From: Brachypodium distachyon
Taxonomy: Eukaryota > Streptophyta > Magnoliopsida > Poales > Poaceae
Direction of reading: 5' to 3'
Length of the DNA stretch: 64,000 nt
Assembly: GCF_000005505.3 (NCBI RefSeq)
Contig: NC_016134.3
Location: 42,881,150 to 42,945,149 of the forward strand
Shown here: one piece after another, positions 1 to 9,991 of the stretch
Numbering within the stretch: the first letter of the stretch is position 1
Layout: every line of letters begins with the position of its first letter
The notes under the pieces: generated by a model
Database searches by the model: none
Told to the model about the DNA's origin: nothing
The model's input: the letters and a program-made list of their open reading frames with translations, nothing else
Position numbers and translations under genes: made by a program

Positions 1-307
1 CCCATAGGCCCGCCTCCCAGTCATGGGCGCCGCCTCCCCTTCCTGCATCCCCGTCCCGAGCGCCGCCTCCAGGCTCCAGAGTCCAGCCCTAGCCTTTGCC
101 CTCGCCATCGCCCCCACAAACAAACCCGTTTCCATCTTAAGGCCACGCAGCACGAATCTCAACACACGGTGAAACGTTAAATACCCCATCGGCCAACCCA
201 ACCAACCCCCACACGACTCAAACCTCCCTTCCTCCCGCCTCGCTCTCTTTCTCCTTTCCCCCTCTGCCTCCCGGGGGACGACCTGAGCGAGTACAATCCT
301 TCAGGCC

Positions 308-2102
308 ATGGCGCGGCCGAGAGTCGACGCCGACTCCATCCACTTCGGCGACCCCGCCGCACTTCAGGGTCGAGACCGCGTGTCTTGGGGGTTCCTCTAC
401 TCGGAACCAGTGGAGATCGTGCCCGCGTGTGCCGTGCAGTTCGCCGACGAGCTCAGGATTGTCGAGGTAAATTACGGAAAGGTCTAACAAGAACTCGTTA
501 ATCTCGAAATCTTTCCCTGATCGCGTTACAACTTCTGGACAAACAGATCACCTCCACCACTTCCCTCGGCCTCCCGCCTGGCACTCCCCTCGAGCCTACG
601 TTCCGCGACGCGATTCTGGCCGCCGCGACGGCCCGAGCAACCGCCTCCGTTCGGCAGTTCTACCATGGTTTTGTCGACAGGGACATCGTTGAGGATAGGG
701 AGATCGTTCAGGTAAATCGTAATGCATATTTCTTGGTTGCGAATTTGTTGGTTCTTGCATTTCTTGTTTGTTTCTTGATTTCTCGCCGGAGCTTAGCTCC
801 CTTCCCCAAGCACCTAACCCTCCTTGTTTCTTGAATCTTGATTCCTCGACGGAGCTTCAGCTCCCTTCCCCAAGCACCTAATCCTCCTTGTTTGTGTTCA
901 TGATTTCTTGATTTCTCTCCTCCCTCCTATCTGACTTTTCCGCCCCCTCGTACATGCCGAATTGAATGTTTTCAGGTCAGCCCCGAATCGGTCCTCAATA
1001 TCGAGGCTGATTTGCCTGGAATTACCACCTGCGGGACCTACAGTGGCCGTACTGACATGGTTGCGGACAGCTTTAGAGCTGTAAGTGACCCGTACGTTGA
1101 TTAGAATGCTACTGTGATTTTGTGTTTAACTGTTTATGGTATATATGCATCATGTAGTTTCCACGATCTTCAATTTCTACTGTAAATGCTAAACTGAAGT
1201 TGTGGACATAATATGAGCACAAATTCTTTTAACCAATGTGACAGGAATTATAGTATGTATATGATGATGCTTTCAGGAATGATGCCATTAGGAACAGCTG
1301 CTGATAATATTTTTTTTAGGAACCTAGAGGTGGTAATTAATTGCCTTCCTCTTGAACAATTACTTACAATTAGCATATGTATGTTTAATAACATGTATGC
1401 TAAACTGACGTTGTGGATATCATTGTGATTCTGAGCATAAATTCTTTTAGCCAATGTGACAGGAAATATAGTGCGTATCTGAATTGTGTTAGGAAACAGA
1501 GGTGGTAATGCATGCCGCTTGAACAATTTCTCTCTTATCTTACAATCAGCATATGTATGGCAAAGGCATAATAACAAATCTATTGGAGTACTACTTATGC
1601 CACCAGTTTGAATACTAGTAGTATTAATCTGTGAGTAATAGTTAACAGATTATTAATCTGGAGGTGCGCTCCCCTAGCTAATTTTATTCTCTCTTCTTCT
1701 TTTTTTGCGGAGATCACCAATTTTATTCTTGTTTGATGTGTTTTCCAGCATATTATGGTCGCTGTACGGGGGATACTAAGAAGCAGCCACCAATCTGAGC
1801 TGCAGCAGAGGAGGGACACCCTTCAGATGAGTACACGCATCCCCGTCGCTCCAGCGTTCCGGACTGCCAGTGGGCAGCAGGTCCCGATTGCTTTCGCGGA
1901 GCTGCCGCACCCGGGGTGGCGCACGCACGAGTTCAGGGCTGGGAGACGCTTCGTTCTGGCGTCCTACTACAACGTCGAGGATCTTTACTACTACATAGGA
2001 TGTGGGATTGGAGATTGGACTTCGTCTTGCGCATCACACCTGCTGGGCCCGTGTGCATTACCTGGAGTATCCACAGCCCTTCTCGGCGCATCTGAATCCT
2101 AG
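308..2102 (+). CDS. Uncharacterised plant protein, four exons
   Basis: I do not recognise this protein. Exons join in phase 0 at 308-466, 547-711, 976-1080 and 1749-2102, giving 260 residues from the ATG at 308. All junctions are GT-AG. The N-terminal half is acidic and polar with no obvious domain. The last exon holds an Arg/Gln-rich stretch followed by an aromatic run (LASYYNVEDLYYY near its end). No signal peptide or membrane segment is visible. After about position 2000 the annotated frame loses GC at third positions, while the +1-shifted frame encodes a more protein-like tail (RMWDWRLDFVLRITPAGP) ending at a TGA near 2090. The true C-terminus is therefore uncertain, and this copy may carry a small frameshift. 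Gene existence is well supported by consistent splice phases; function is unknown. Confidence 0.6.
770..890 (+). repeat. Tandem duplication in intron 2 of the first gene
   Basis: Two adjacent copies of a segment of about 60 bp, each containing the core CTCCCTTCCCCAAGCACCTA, lie in the intron between 712 and 975. They differ at a few bases. This looks like a simple local duplication with no coding content. Confidence 0.7.
1180..1562 (+). repeat. Diverged tandem duplication in intron 3
   Basis: Two roughly 200-bp units in direct orientation start near 1185 and 1398. Each begins with a TGCTAAACTGA..GTTGTGGA motif and later shares TTCTTTTA.CCAATGTGACAGG and GAGGTGGTAAT blocks. The units have drifted by substitutions and small gaps. 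The repeat lies entirely inside the intron 1081-1748. Confidence 0.65.
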
Positions 2103-3311
2103 GACTGAGCAACACTCAACTGTAGGACTGAGCAACACTCAACTGTAGCTGCTTGCATCTTCTTTTTGAGATAGTAACTGTTTGCATCTAGCTATTACTC
2201 GTAGATTTAAGGGTAAGAACTGTTTGGATATACGTACGAAGTAGTACTGAATTGTTAGCTTAACTGTTGGGTTGAGATAATTCTTTGGCTTTGTTACACT
2301 GAATTTCTCAAAGCTACTACTACTGCGTAGTACTATTTGATTTTAAAAACCAGCATTCAATTGTGTCTACAGTGCCTTGGTCAATTACTCCTCTCATTGT
2401 TCGCTTTTTATGATTCTGGGTATCCAACGCAACAGTTGTGTTCATGTTGTACAGTTGTTTTCGTGTTGTTACTTACTACATATGTATATTTTCTCAGTGA
2501 CTTGTTGCAACCAATGCTTTCTTACATGGATGTATTTGAAATGGTGGCGCATTTTCTGGGCACTAGGTGGCGCGCCTGTTGTTGACGGAATTGCATTTTA
2601 AAACGGTCAGTCGTTGGATCAGTATTGGTGGCACATGGTTGCAGACTTACAGGTTGGTTTGTCGTCCTTGTGTACCTGTGGCAACGCGACGTCCGGTGCG
2701 TGGTTTAGCAGACCATAGAGTTTCAGTTTCTTTTGCGGCTCATGGATGTCGAATCAATGACCACGCCGTGCCGTTGGTGATTTTCAGCGAATAAAGTCTA
2801 TTTTGAACCCTGTGTTTGTTTGTAGAGGTTGTTCAAGTCAAACCTCCACCTCAAAATACCTGAAATTGGCACCCTGTAATCTTCGATCGAGTCCTGTGAA
2901 ACAGAGGATGGGCTTGAGAAGAAGAGTTGGGCAAAGGGGATTGTTTCTCACGTCCCCTCGTCAATCCAATCCTGTAAAACAATTTAGACCGGGATTAAAG
3001 AGTACGAGGTGCCAATTTTAAGAATTTCGACGTGAAGGTTCGATTGTGCGACCTGAACGAGGACGAGGTTTAAAACGGACTTTACTCATTTTCAGCCGAC
3101 ACGAACGACCGGATGCTTTGTACGGACACACATGGCAGGCCAGGAAAGAATACTAATTAGCAAAACCATCAAGGTCTAGGCTGCAAAAACGCCGATTCCC
3201 CATCCAGCTCTCCACGCGCGACGGCAGCATCGCACGGTCAGGCTCAGACCGCACCCGCGTCCCCGATCTGGTTGAATCCAACGAGCAGGAGCAGCAGCGG
3301 CGGCGGCGAAG
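2103..3311. other. Intergenic region, 3' flank
   Basis: No gene is recognised here. The stop codon of the upstream gene lies inside a perfect direct repeat of a 23-bp unit (TAGGACTGAGCAACACTCAA and following bases) at about 2100-2147. The region from 2580 to 3100 has moderate GC and short open frames in several frames, but no domain and no consistent splice structure. Confidence 0.6.
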
Positions 3312-5814
3312 ATGGGCGGCGACCATGGCGGCGGAGGCGGCGACTTCCGGCAGAAGGTGTGGAGCATGACAGGCGGGCCCTACTGCCGGCCCGTGCACTG
3401 GCGTCGCAACACCGCCATCGCCATGTTCGGCATCTTCCTCGTCTGCATCCCCATCGCCATGAAGTCGGCCGAGCTCGAGGTACATCGCCCGCCAACACAC
3501 CCCCCCTTCCCCCTCCGCCGCCCGAATTCTAACCCTAGTCGTCTCCCATGATTGCCTTCTTGTTGAGCCGACCCTAACTCTAATCGAGAGATGAGATCTG
3601 TGGGGAATTTTTGCCAATGTATCAGGAAATGGTTGGTAAAGATTTCTCGTCGTTAGGGTCGAAGTGATGGCAAATAGTAATACTAGTACTTCTGCCCTGT
3701 AATTTGTAGTGCGTCTATTTGATCCTATGTGGGGATTAAGTGCGGGATATGAACTACATTTCTGAAAGCTAGGATGCTAATGTTACTCTACTGCATGTAG
3801 CAGCGATGCTTATTTAGTTGATATTGAACTGTACACGAATAATGCTAATAGCTGAACATAGCACTTTCAGTGATTGGCTAACACGCTTTAGCCAAACTAT
3901 ATATACTTATGTATGATGATTAAGATAGGTCTTGTTAGACAAACTTGAGATAGACCAACTTCTTCATTGTAGACTGGAAACATGGATACTGCCCTTTACT
4001 GCCGTACCTGTATCGGATACTGCACGGATATTGCCCGTACGTATCCCATCGATTTAATTAACTTTTTTTTAAAAGGCTAGATACCTGATGGGATACCTAG
4101 GGATACGTGGGGATACCTGAGGGATACTGTACCCTACCCAAAGTGAAATCCCTCCCGACTCCCCATTCCCCAAGTCTCCTCCCTGATTCTCACACACAGG
4201 CACGGAGCCGCCAGCACCATCTCGCCGGCTCCGGCGCCCAGCGCCTCCTGCCACTGCTGCCTGCTGCTAGTTTGGCCCATCCCCTCTAGCAGCCGGTCTC
4301 CTCTTTCCTCTCACGGCCAGTCTTCTCTTCCTTTTTCCAGTCTTCTTCTTCCTCCAAGTCTGCATCTTCTTCAATCCTCTTCCCTCTCGGTTCAGATTTC
4401 ATAGCCAGTGGCGGTACCCCTACCCCACGTCGAGCAGAGCTTCGGTTGGGAGCTCGAGCATGAGTACAACGGCACAACTTATTTTCTTAACCTTATTTGA
4501 TTCATGTGGAATGAAGCACAACGGCAGCAAATACGCCTATTATGATCTGTGAACCTTTGGACCATTGTGTCATGCTATCTTCTTGCTTGAATTAAATGAC
4601 TATGCTTGCTTGGTAGGATGTGAAACCTTTGCTTGCTTAACCTTGTTTGATTCATGTGGAAAGAAGTACATCGATACAGAGATATTCATCCTATATAAAA
4701 CCTTTGTTTTCTGTATTTTTAGATAATTATTATATACGCACAAACGTATCCCTGTATCCATGTTTTTGGGAAATTGCCGTGTCATGCTATCCCCGTATCG
4801 CGTATCGGATCCGTATTTATTTTTCCTAGATATTTTGTAGTGCTACCACATTCAACAAAAATAATGATTTTCTTTTCTCCTATCGATGCATACTTCTAGC
4901 GAAACTTTGTAACGGATTAGATTTATTCTCATGTTCTTGAGTGTATACTTTGTACATTCACCACGCATCATTTCGTCCTCCTGTAGTAGTTGTGCTATTA
5001 GTTGGATGTAGCCTTATAGGCATAGCCGTATACTAAAATCAGGACTGCCCTTTTATGGTAATCTAGTTTCAGAGCTGACCTTGCCCGCTCAGCCAAGACA
5101 CCTGGTCTGTTTCTTACTGTTCTTTTACAGGCTTTACGTGGTCATCCATATTCCCTAAAAAACTTGTGGATGATGAACGGGATACAGTGTAGTACTGATC
5201 GCAGAGTATACTTGTCATTCATCTGGCTTTCCATGTCTTGAGTTGTTGCTAGCCCTAACGCTCTGTTAGAATTGTTTACAAACATGGTTGTTAAACTGGG
5301 GTTAGTCAAAGTTATTATGTCCAAGCATAGGGGTTATGCTTTCATCAACCATTCTTTCCATAGACTGCTAGATATGTTTGTGGACAGCTACCTGCTGCCA
5401 TGGAAATGAAATATTTTATGTGATGTTTGAAAACAGAATTCATTGGCAAAATGACAAGCATCTTGTTTCATTATTATTAAGAGCATTAACATATTTCATA
5501 GCAATACAGATGCATATCGATGGCATATCTGATTTTCTTTAAATCTTATAGCAAAAAAGAAGGCTGTTAGTATGTTTACCCTTTCTCCTCTTTCAGAATT
5601 GATTTCCTCTATCTCAACCTTCATTTAAAAGATATGTTGGCATTACGATTTCCATAGAGTTAGCTTATATGGTAGTTTGACCTAATTTACCTTTTATTAT
5701 TGTGTAAGGAAGTGCTGACAAATGTAATACTCTATGCAGCAACGCCCGCATCACCCAGTTAGGCCAATCCCGTCTCAACTCTGGTGCAAAAACTTTGGCA
5801 AGAAGGAGTACTGA
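3312..5814 (+). CDS. Small mitochondrial-type membrane protein, complex I-associated-like
   Basis: Two exons, 3312-3479 and 5740-5814, join in phase 0 to encode 80 residues. The protein has a Gly/His-rich start (MGGDHGGGGG), the block KVWSMTGGPYCRPVHWRRNT, one hydrophobic segment (AIAMFGIFLVCIPIAM, about residues 32-48) and a short polar tail (RPHHPVRPIPSQLWCKNFGK). This single-pass layout with a positive N-flank matches a conserved short plant family that I associate with plant-specific subunits of mitochondrial complex I; that assignment is from memory and tentative. There is no cleavable presequence. The separating intron is 2,260 bp, far longer than other introns in this window, and holds repeat-like sequence. 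Gene structure is strong; function is moderate. Confidence 0.75.
3960..4850. repeat. Repeat-like insertion in the long intron
   Basis: The middle of the 3480-5739 intron contains many GGATAC/GTATCC-type words at both ends (about 4005-4130 and 4740-4825) in roughly inverted arrangement. It also has an internal direct repeat (CTTAACCTT.TTTGATTCATG near 4485 and 4640) and a GC-rich interior. This resembles a decayed DNA transposon of hAT-like type. No transposase frame survives and no target duplication could be defined. Confidence 0.4.
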
Positions 5815-6333
5815 AGGATGTACCAACTTGCTCGGAGAAGTCGTGTTCTTACCTTCTTTTGTCATAATCAGTGCTCAGCGATCAATGCTGGAAGAAGTAT
5901 GCCACCATGAGCATATGCTAGATGCTTTATGTAACTCTTCTTCTGACTTCTGTTATCACACACAAGGAGTGCCTGTTTGGAATTCAAATAAACTCTGCAT
6001 AAGCCTCTATGGATTTGCTTTAGGGTCTAATGCTCTGGATATAGACATTATCTGTTGTCCCTTTCGGTATCTTGTTGTATTTGAAGGTTGCTGGTTTCTT
6101 GCATTCCTGAATCAACCTGATTCCTGAAGTTATGCCTTGATTCGTTCCACAGATTTGTTCACTGAGTGTTTTGAAAGACTAAAAGTATCTCCTATTGCAA
6201 ATATGTTTGCTTCTCTTACAGGTATGTGATGTGAGCATTTTGCCAGCAACACACTTTTTTTTTTTGTGCAAGTCGAAGTTAATGAGATGATAAACTTGAC
6301 GTCTAGCATTTGTAAATGAACAACAAAGACTAC
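5815..6333. other. 3' flank of the small membrane-protein gene
   Basis: This AT-rich sequence after the stop codon at 5812-5814 probably contains the 3' UTR. One 110-codon open frame (5795-6127) overlaps the stop and lacks any recognisable domain. I see no further gene. Confidence 0.5.
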
Positions 6334-6504
6334 GGCTTAGTTTAGCATTGCTGAATTGTGCTGCTTTGAACTTATTTCATAATCTGCTGTTGAAAAATAA
6401 ACACGAAAGCAAGAAAAAGCTGGTTAGCCAATCACGAAAATAGCAAAAAGCTGTTTGGAAAAGCTAGATTATCACAGCCCACCTCGATGCCAAACTCAGC
6501 CTAC
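6331..6504. mobile_element. Probable MITE, 168 bp
   Basis: The ends form an imperfect terminal inverted repeat: GGCTTAGTTTAGCAT at 6334 and the complement of GGCTGAGTTTGGCAT ending at 6501. They are flanked on both sides by TAC (6331-6333 and 6502-6504). The interior is non-coding and AT-rich. The 3-bp flank suggests a PIF/Harbinger-type element, but TAC is not the canonical TWA, so the class is uncertain. Confidence 0.45.
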
Positions 6505-6633
6505 TTTTGAAAAAGCTGAAGAGAAGGGGGGCAAACAAACATGACGTTCACCATTGTCTTCGAGGAACAAATAAAATCATGGATACACTTGATTTTGGAG
6601 CTAAACAGACAAGTTCACAATGAATGAGCTAGA

Positions 6634-7974
6634 CTAGCTATAGAAGTAGAACTGGTCGGCGCCTCGGACGACATTGGCGGCGACTTTGCGGTAGCCTTCC
6701 TGAAAGTCCTCACGCGTGACGACGCTCCGGCGGGCACGGACGGCGCACATGCCGGCCTCACGGCACACGGCGTCGACCTCGGCGGCGCTCATGCCGTCGT
6801 CCCGGGCCGCCAGGTGATCTAGGTAGTCGACGCCGTCCCCGAGGCTCATCCCGGACGTGCACTTGGCGTACATCAGCCTCTTGTCCTTCCTCCCCGGCAG
6901 CGTGAACTCCACTTTCCGGTCCACGCGCCCCGGGCGCAGCAGCGCCGCGTCCAGCTCGTCGGGGTCGCGGTTGGTCGCCATGATCACGCTCACGCTAGCG
7001 GACTGATCGAAGCCGTCCATTTGGGCGAGCAGCTCGATCAGGATACGGTGCACCTCGCGGTCGGCGGCGGAGTCGGAGTCGGCGCGGGACAGCGCGATGG
7101 CGTCGACCTCGTCGAAGAAGACGACGGCGGGGGCGCGGGCGCGGGCGGTTCGGAAGAGGTCGCGCACCATGCGGGGCCCCTCGCCGCCGTGGCAGTGCAC
7201 GAGCTCGGAGCCGCTGACGGCGATGAATGTTGCCGACGCGCGGGCGCCCGAGGAAGAAGAAGAGACGTGGTGCGCCATGGCGCGGGCCAGCATGGTCTTG
7301 CCGGTGCCGGGCGGGCCGTGCAGGAGCACGCCGCGCGGCGGGTCGATGCCGGCGCTGGCGAAGAGCTCCGGGTGCGTCAGCGGCAGCTCGATGGCCTCGG
7401 GCAGCTCCCGCTTCTGCTGCTCGCAGCCGGCCACGTCGGCGTAGGTGACGCTCGGGCTCTCGGAGACGAGGGGCGAGGCCCAGGCCGCGTCCCGGGCGGG
7501 GAGGACGTCGAGGAGGGTGGGCGCCCTGGCGGAGTCGCGCAGCGCGACGTTGGCCCCGGGCGTGAGGAGCGCGCGGTCGACGGCGCCGAGGACGGGCACG
7601 CACAGGGCCCTGTCGTCGCCGAGGCTGACGACGGCGCGGCGGTCCTCGTCGTCGATGACCTCGAGGAGCTGCGCGACGATGTCGGCGCGGCCCGTCGTGG
7701 CGTGCGAGTAGAGCTCCTCCAAGGAGCGCGCCAGGCTGCGGAGCTCGGCGGTCTCGAGGCGCGCGGCCTCCTCCCTGCGCTCGAGCATGGCGTGCTCCAT
7801 GTCCAGGTCCGCGTTGGGGCCACCCGAGGAGGAGCCGCCGCCGGCGTAGAGGTCTTCCAGCAGCTCCGAGGTTATCGGCGGCGGATGGTAGTCCAACGGC
7901 AACAGATCGTCTTCGACCGCGTCGCCGTGCCTCTGCTGCACGTGGAGACACGACGGTGCCGCTGGTTTGGCCAT
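6634..7974 (-). CDS. Intronless RPT3-like proteasomal AAA ATPase, probable retrogene
   Basis: A single 446-codon exon encodes a divergent relative of 26S proteasome regulatory subunit 6B (RPT3). Visible in order are an acidic N-terminus; a helical, coiled-coil-like stretch (about 60-95); an OB-like segment; and the AAA domain. The AAA domain has Walker A GPPGTGKT (about 219-226), Walker B FFDEVDA (about 283), sensor ATNRD, and Arg-finger region LLRPGRVDR (about 343). The segment IDPPRGVLLHGPPGTGKTML and the C-terminus ending FYFYS follow RPT3 closely, and the last three residues keep the HbYX form used to dock on the 20S ring. The pore-loop aromatic pair, Tyr-Leu in RPT3, is His-Gly here (VHCHGGEGPR). 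The absence of introns and the very high GC suggest a retroposed copy. A TATA-like TATATATCC lies about 80 bp upstream on the minus strand. The frame is intact, so it may be functional. Confidence 0.85.
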   Translation of the reverse strand: MAKPAAPSCLHVQQRHGDAVEDDLLPLDYHPPPITSELLEDLYAGGGSSSGGPNADLDMEHAMLERREEAARLETAELRSLARSLEELYSHATTGRADIVAQLLEVIDDEDRRAVVSLGDDRALCVPVLGAVDRALLTPGANVALRDSARAPTLLDVLPARDAAWASPLVSESPSVTYADVAGCEQQKRELPEAIELPLTHPELFASAGIDPPRGVLLHGPPGTGKTMLARAMAHHVSSSSSGARASATFIAVSGSELVHCHGGEGPRMVRDLFRTARARAPAVVFFDEVDAIALSRADSDSAADREVHRILIELLAQMDGFDQSASVSVIMATNRDPDELDAALLRPGRVDRKVEFTLPGRKDKRLMYAKCTSGMSLGDGVDYLDHLAARDDGMSAAEVDAVCREAGMCAVRARRSVVTREDFQEGYRKVAANVVRGADQFYFYS

Positions 7975-8345
7975 CGTCAGTCAATCCACTGCTGGTTCGC
8001 CGGCGGGTCTGTTTGCGCGGACTGGCTGAACGTGGGAGCAAGCACTAGGATATATATGGACTAAACAGCGGGGTCGGGGTCCAAGTCGGAAGCCTAGCAG
8101 GCTAGTGGATGCCCCAAGCTAGTCCGAAGAACACGCGCGTTCCTTTTTTTTTTTTTTTTTTTTTGGCCTGCACACCTAGTCCCCATCCGGATTCGAACGT
8201 CCTATTTATATCCCCCGCGGCTAAGTCTTTCGACCCCAAATCCCTAATCCCCAAATTGACAGGTCCCGCCGGCGCAGAGCAGAACCGACCAAAGCCATCC
8301 TCGCGCCGCCGCTCGGAACGGTTCCCGCCTCCGCCGCCTCATCGC

Positions 8346-9046
8346 ATGGACAACTACCCCCGCAACAACCCCCCGTGGACCTACGACGACTCCCAGGTTC
8401 GCCCCATCTCCTGCCCCTTCCTGATTACAACCCGCTTGAGAGTTGATACTGCCACAATCTTAATTCATGGGGTTTTCTGGTTAATCTTTGCTTGAACTTG
8501 AGATTCTAAATTCATTCTCCTACTCCCCGTTCTAACTTCGTCGATCTTTTGGCTTGCATGCAGCCGTGGATCCCGTTCTTCTATCAGTCGCCGTACGACG
8601 CAAGAGCAGACGGCACTCCGGTTCCCGGGATCATGTACTACAGGCCACACCCTCCTCGCCAGCCGGAGCAGAGCCGGCCGGCGCCCGTGTTGGAAGACGG
8701 GGCGACCAAGGTGGTATGCCTCGCCCAGATGATCTCGGCGGACGCGGAGGACCTCCGAGACGACGAGCTGTACGAGGACCTTGTGGACGAGGTGGAGGAC
8801 GAAGCGTGGAAATTCGGTCATCTGATGAGCGTCGTCATCCCGCGGCCCGGCCACGCCCCGGCGGCGGCGGCCGGAGTCGGCAGGGTGTTCCTTGAATACG
8901 CGGACCTGGAGGGTTCCGACCGTTGCAAGACAAAGCTCCATTGGAGGTGGTTTGGTGGGAGGCGGATCGTCGCGGCGTTTTACCCCAAGGACAAGTTTGC
9001 TGGCGGAGACTACGATGTACCGGTGGATGAAAATTCTGCCCCTTGA
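8346..9046 (+). CDS. Stand-alone U2AF-homology motif (UHM) protein
   Basis: Exons 8346-8396 and 8564-9046 (phase 0) encode 177 residues. After a Pro/Tyr/Trp-rich N-terminus of about 60 residues, nearly all the rest resembles the C-terminal UHM (RRM3) of the large splicing factor U2AF65. It has an acidic helix A (DLRDDELYEDLVDEVEDE), the strand VVIPRP, the RNP1-like strand GVGRVFLEYADL, and RWF at about 145-147 in the place of the RXF loop that grips the tryptophan of UHM ligands in SF1 and SF3B1. The RS domain and RRM1/2 of U2AF65 are absent. It lies head-to-head with the RPT3-like gene (371 bp between start codons), with TATTTATA at 8203 and a 21-nt T run upstream. AATAAA occurs at 9101. Splicing involvement is inference from the fold. 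Confidence 0.75.
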
Positions 9047-9299
9047 TAGAATACAAGGTGTTTTTGTGTTTCGAGTTTCTGCTTTACCGTGGATTCGACC
9101 AATAAATGTATAGGTTACATGTCATAACTTTGTTATAGTATATAATTCGTACTCTAGTTTTTATGTATAGGTTACTCTAGTTTTTATCATGAGTAGCTCA
9201 TATAATAGTTTAATTGTTAGAGTCTTAATTCTTGAAATAGAGAAGCATGCTACATAATTCGTATTCACAATATAAGTTTTGAATAATTTTTGAATGCCT

Positions 9300-9910
9300 G
9301 AGTAGAGCTTTCCCGCGCTGGAAGATGGGGCAACCAAGGTCATATGCCTGACCTAGATGTTCTCCACAGAGACGACGAGCTGTACCGAGACCTTTCGGAC
9401 GAGGTGACGGTTGATGCAAAGAATTTCGGTGATCTGGTGAGTGTAGTGATCCCACAGCCCGGCCCTAGCGACGGCACTCCGTTGGCCTGTTGGCCTGACA
9501 CGGTGTTCCTTAAATACGCGGACCTTCACGTGGGGACGTAAGAGAGATGCCACTTCTGGTTCATTTGGGATTTACTAGTTCATAATTTTGGCTCAAATTT
9601 GAACTACAAGTGGGTTATTGGTGTGATCCTACTTGACACACTACCTTGATGGTTCGAACATTGCAAGACAACGCTGCATTCGAGGTGGTTTGGTGGGAAG
9701 CGAACCAGTGGTTTTCTACCGCGAGGATAAGTTTGCTGGCAGAGACTACGGCACACTAGTGGATGTAAATTAACTCTACTCGTCGATATAATAGAATACG
9801 CGCCGTAAAAAACTACCCCTTTTCTCCCAATTACGTGGCCTTATTTGCATTTTGAGTTTCTGTTTTACCGTCCGGTCAAGTTTGAGCAATAAAAGTGGGT
9901 AGATTACATG
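9300..9910 (+). pseudogene. Decayed duplicate of the UHM gene
   Basis: This sequence aligns with the last exon of the upstream UHM gene from the GGAAGA.GGGGC.ACCAAGGT block through the acidic helix (GACGACGAGCTGTAC is identical) to the final DKFAG.DY segment, and on into the 3' flank with its AATAAA. It lacks the first exon and the N-terminal half. It has an in-frame TAG where the parent has CAG (CTAGATG versus CCAGATG) and about 100 bp of unrelated sequence near 9541-9650. It is a partial tandem copy that cannot make the domain. Confidence 0.8.
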
Positions 9911-9922
9911 AGAACTATAGTG

Positions 9923-9991
9923 TACTCCATCCGTTTCTAAATACTTGTCGTAGTTTTAGTGCATGACAAGTATTTAGAAACAGAGGGTGTA
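9923..9991. mobile_element. Short Stowaway-like MITE
   Basis: A TA-flanked inverted repeat starts CTCCATCCGTTTCTAAATAC and ends with its near complement (GTATTTAGAAACAGAGGG), leaving a very short loop. This is the smallest, nearly pure-hairpin form of the family seen elsewhere in the window. Confidence 0.75.

Noticed and set aside
6995..8064. Three long open frames of about 350, 350 and 150 codons overlapping the RPT3-like gene on both strands
   Set aside because: They are shadows of the very GC-rich AAA ATPase exon. They consist of Arg/Ala/Gly-rich low-complexity sequence with no domain.
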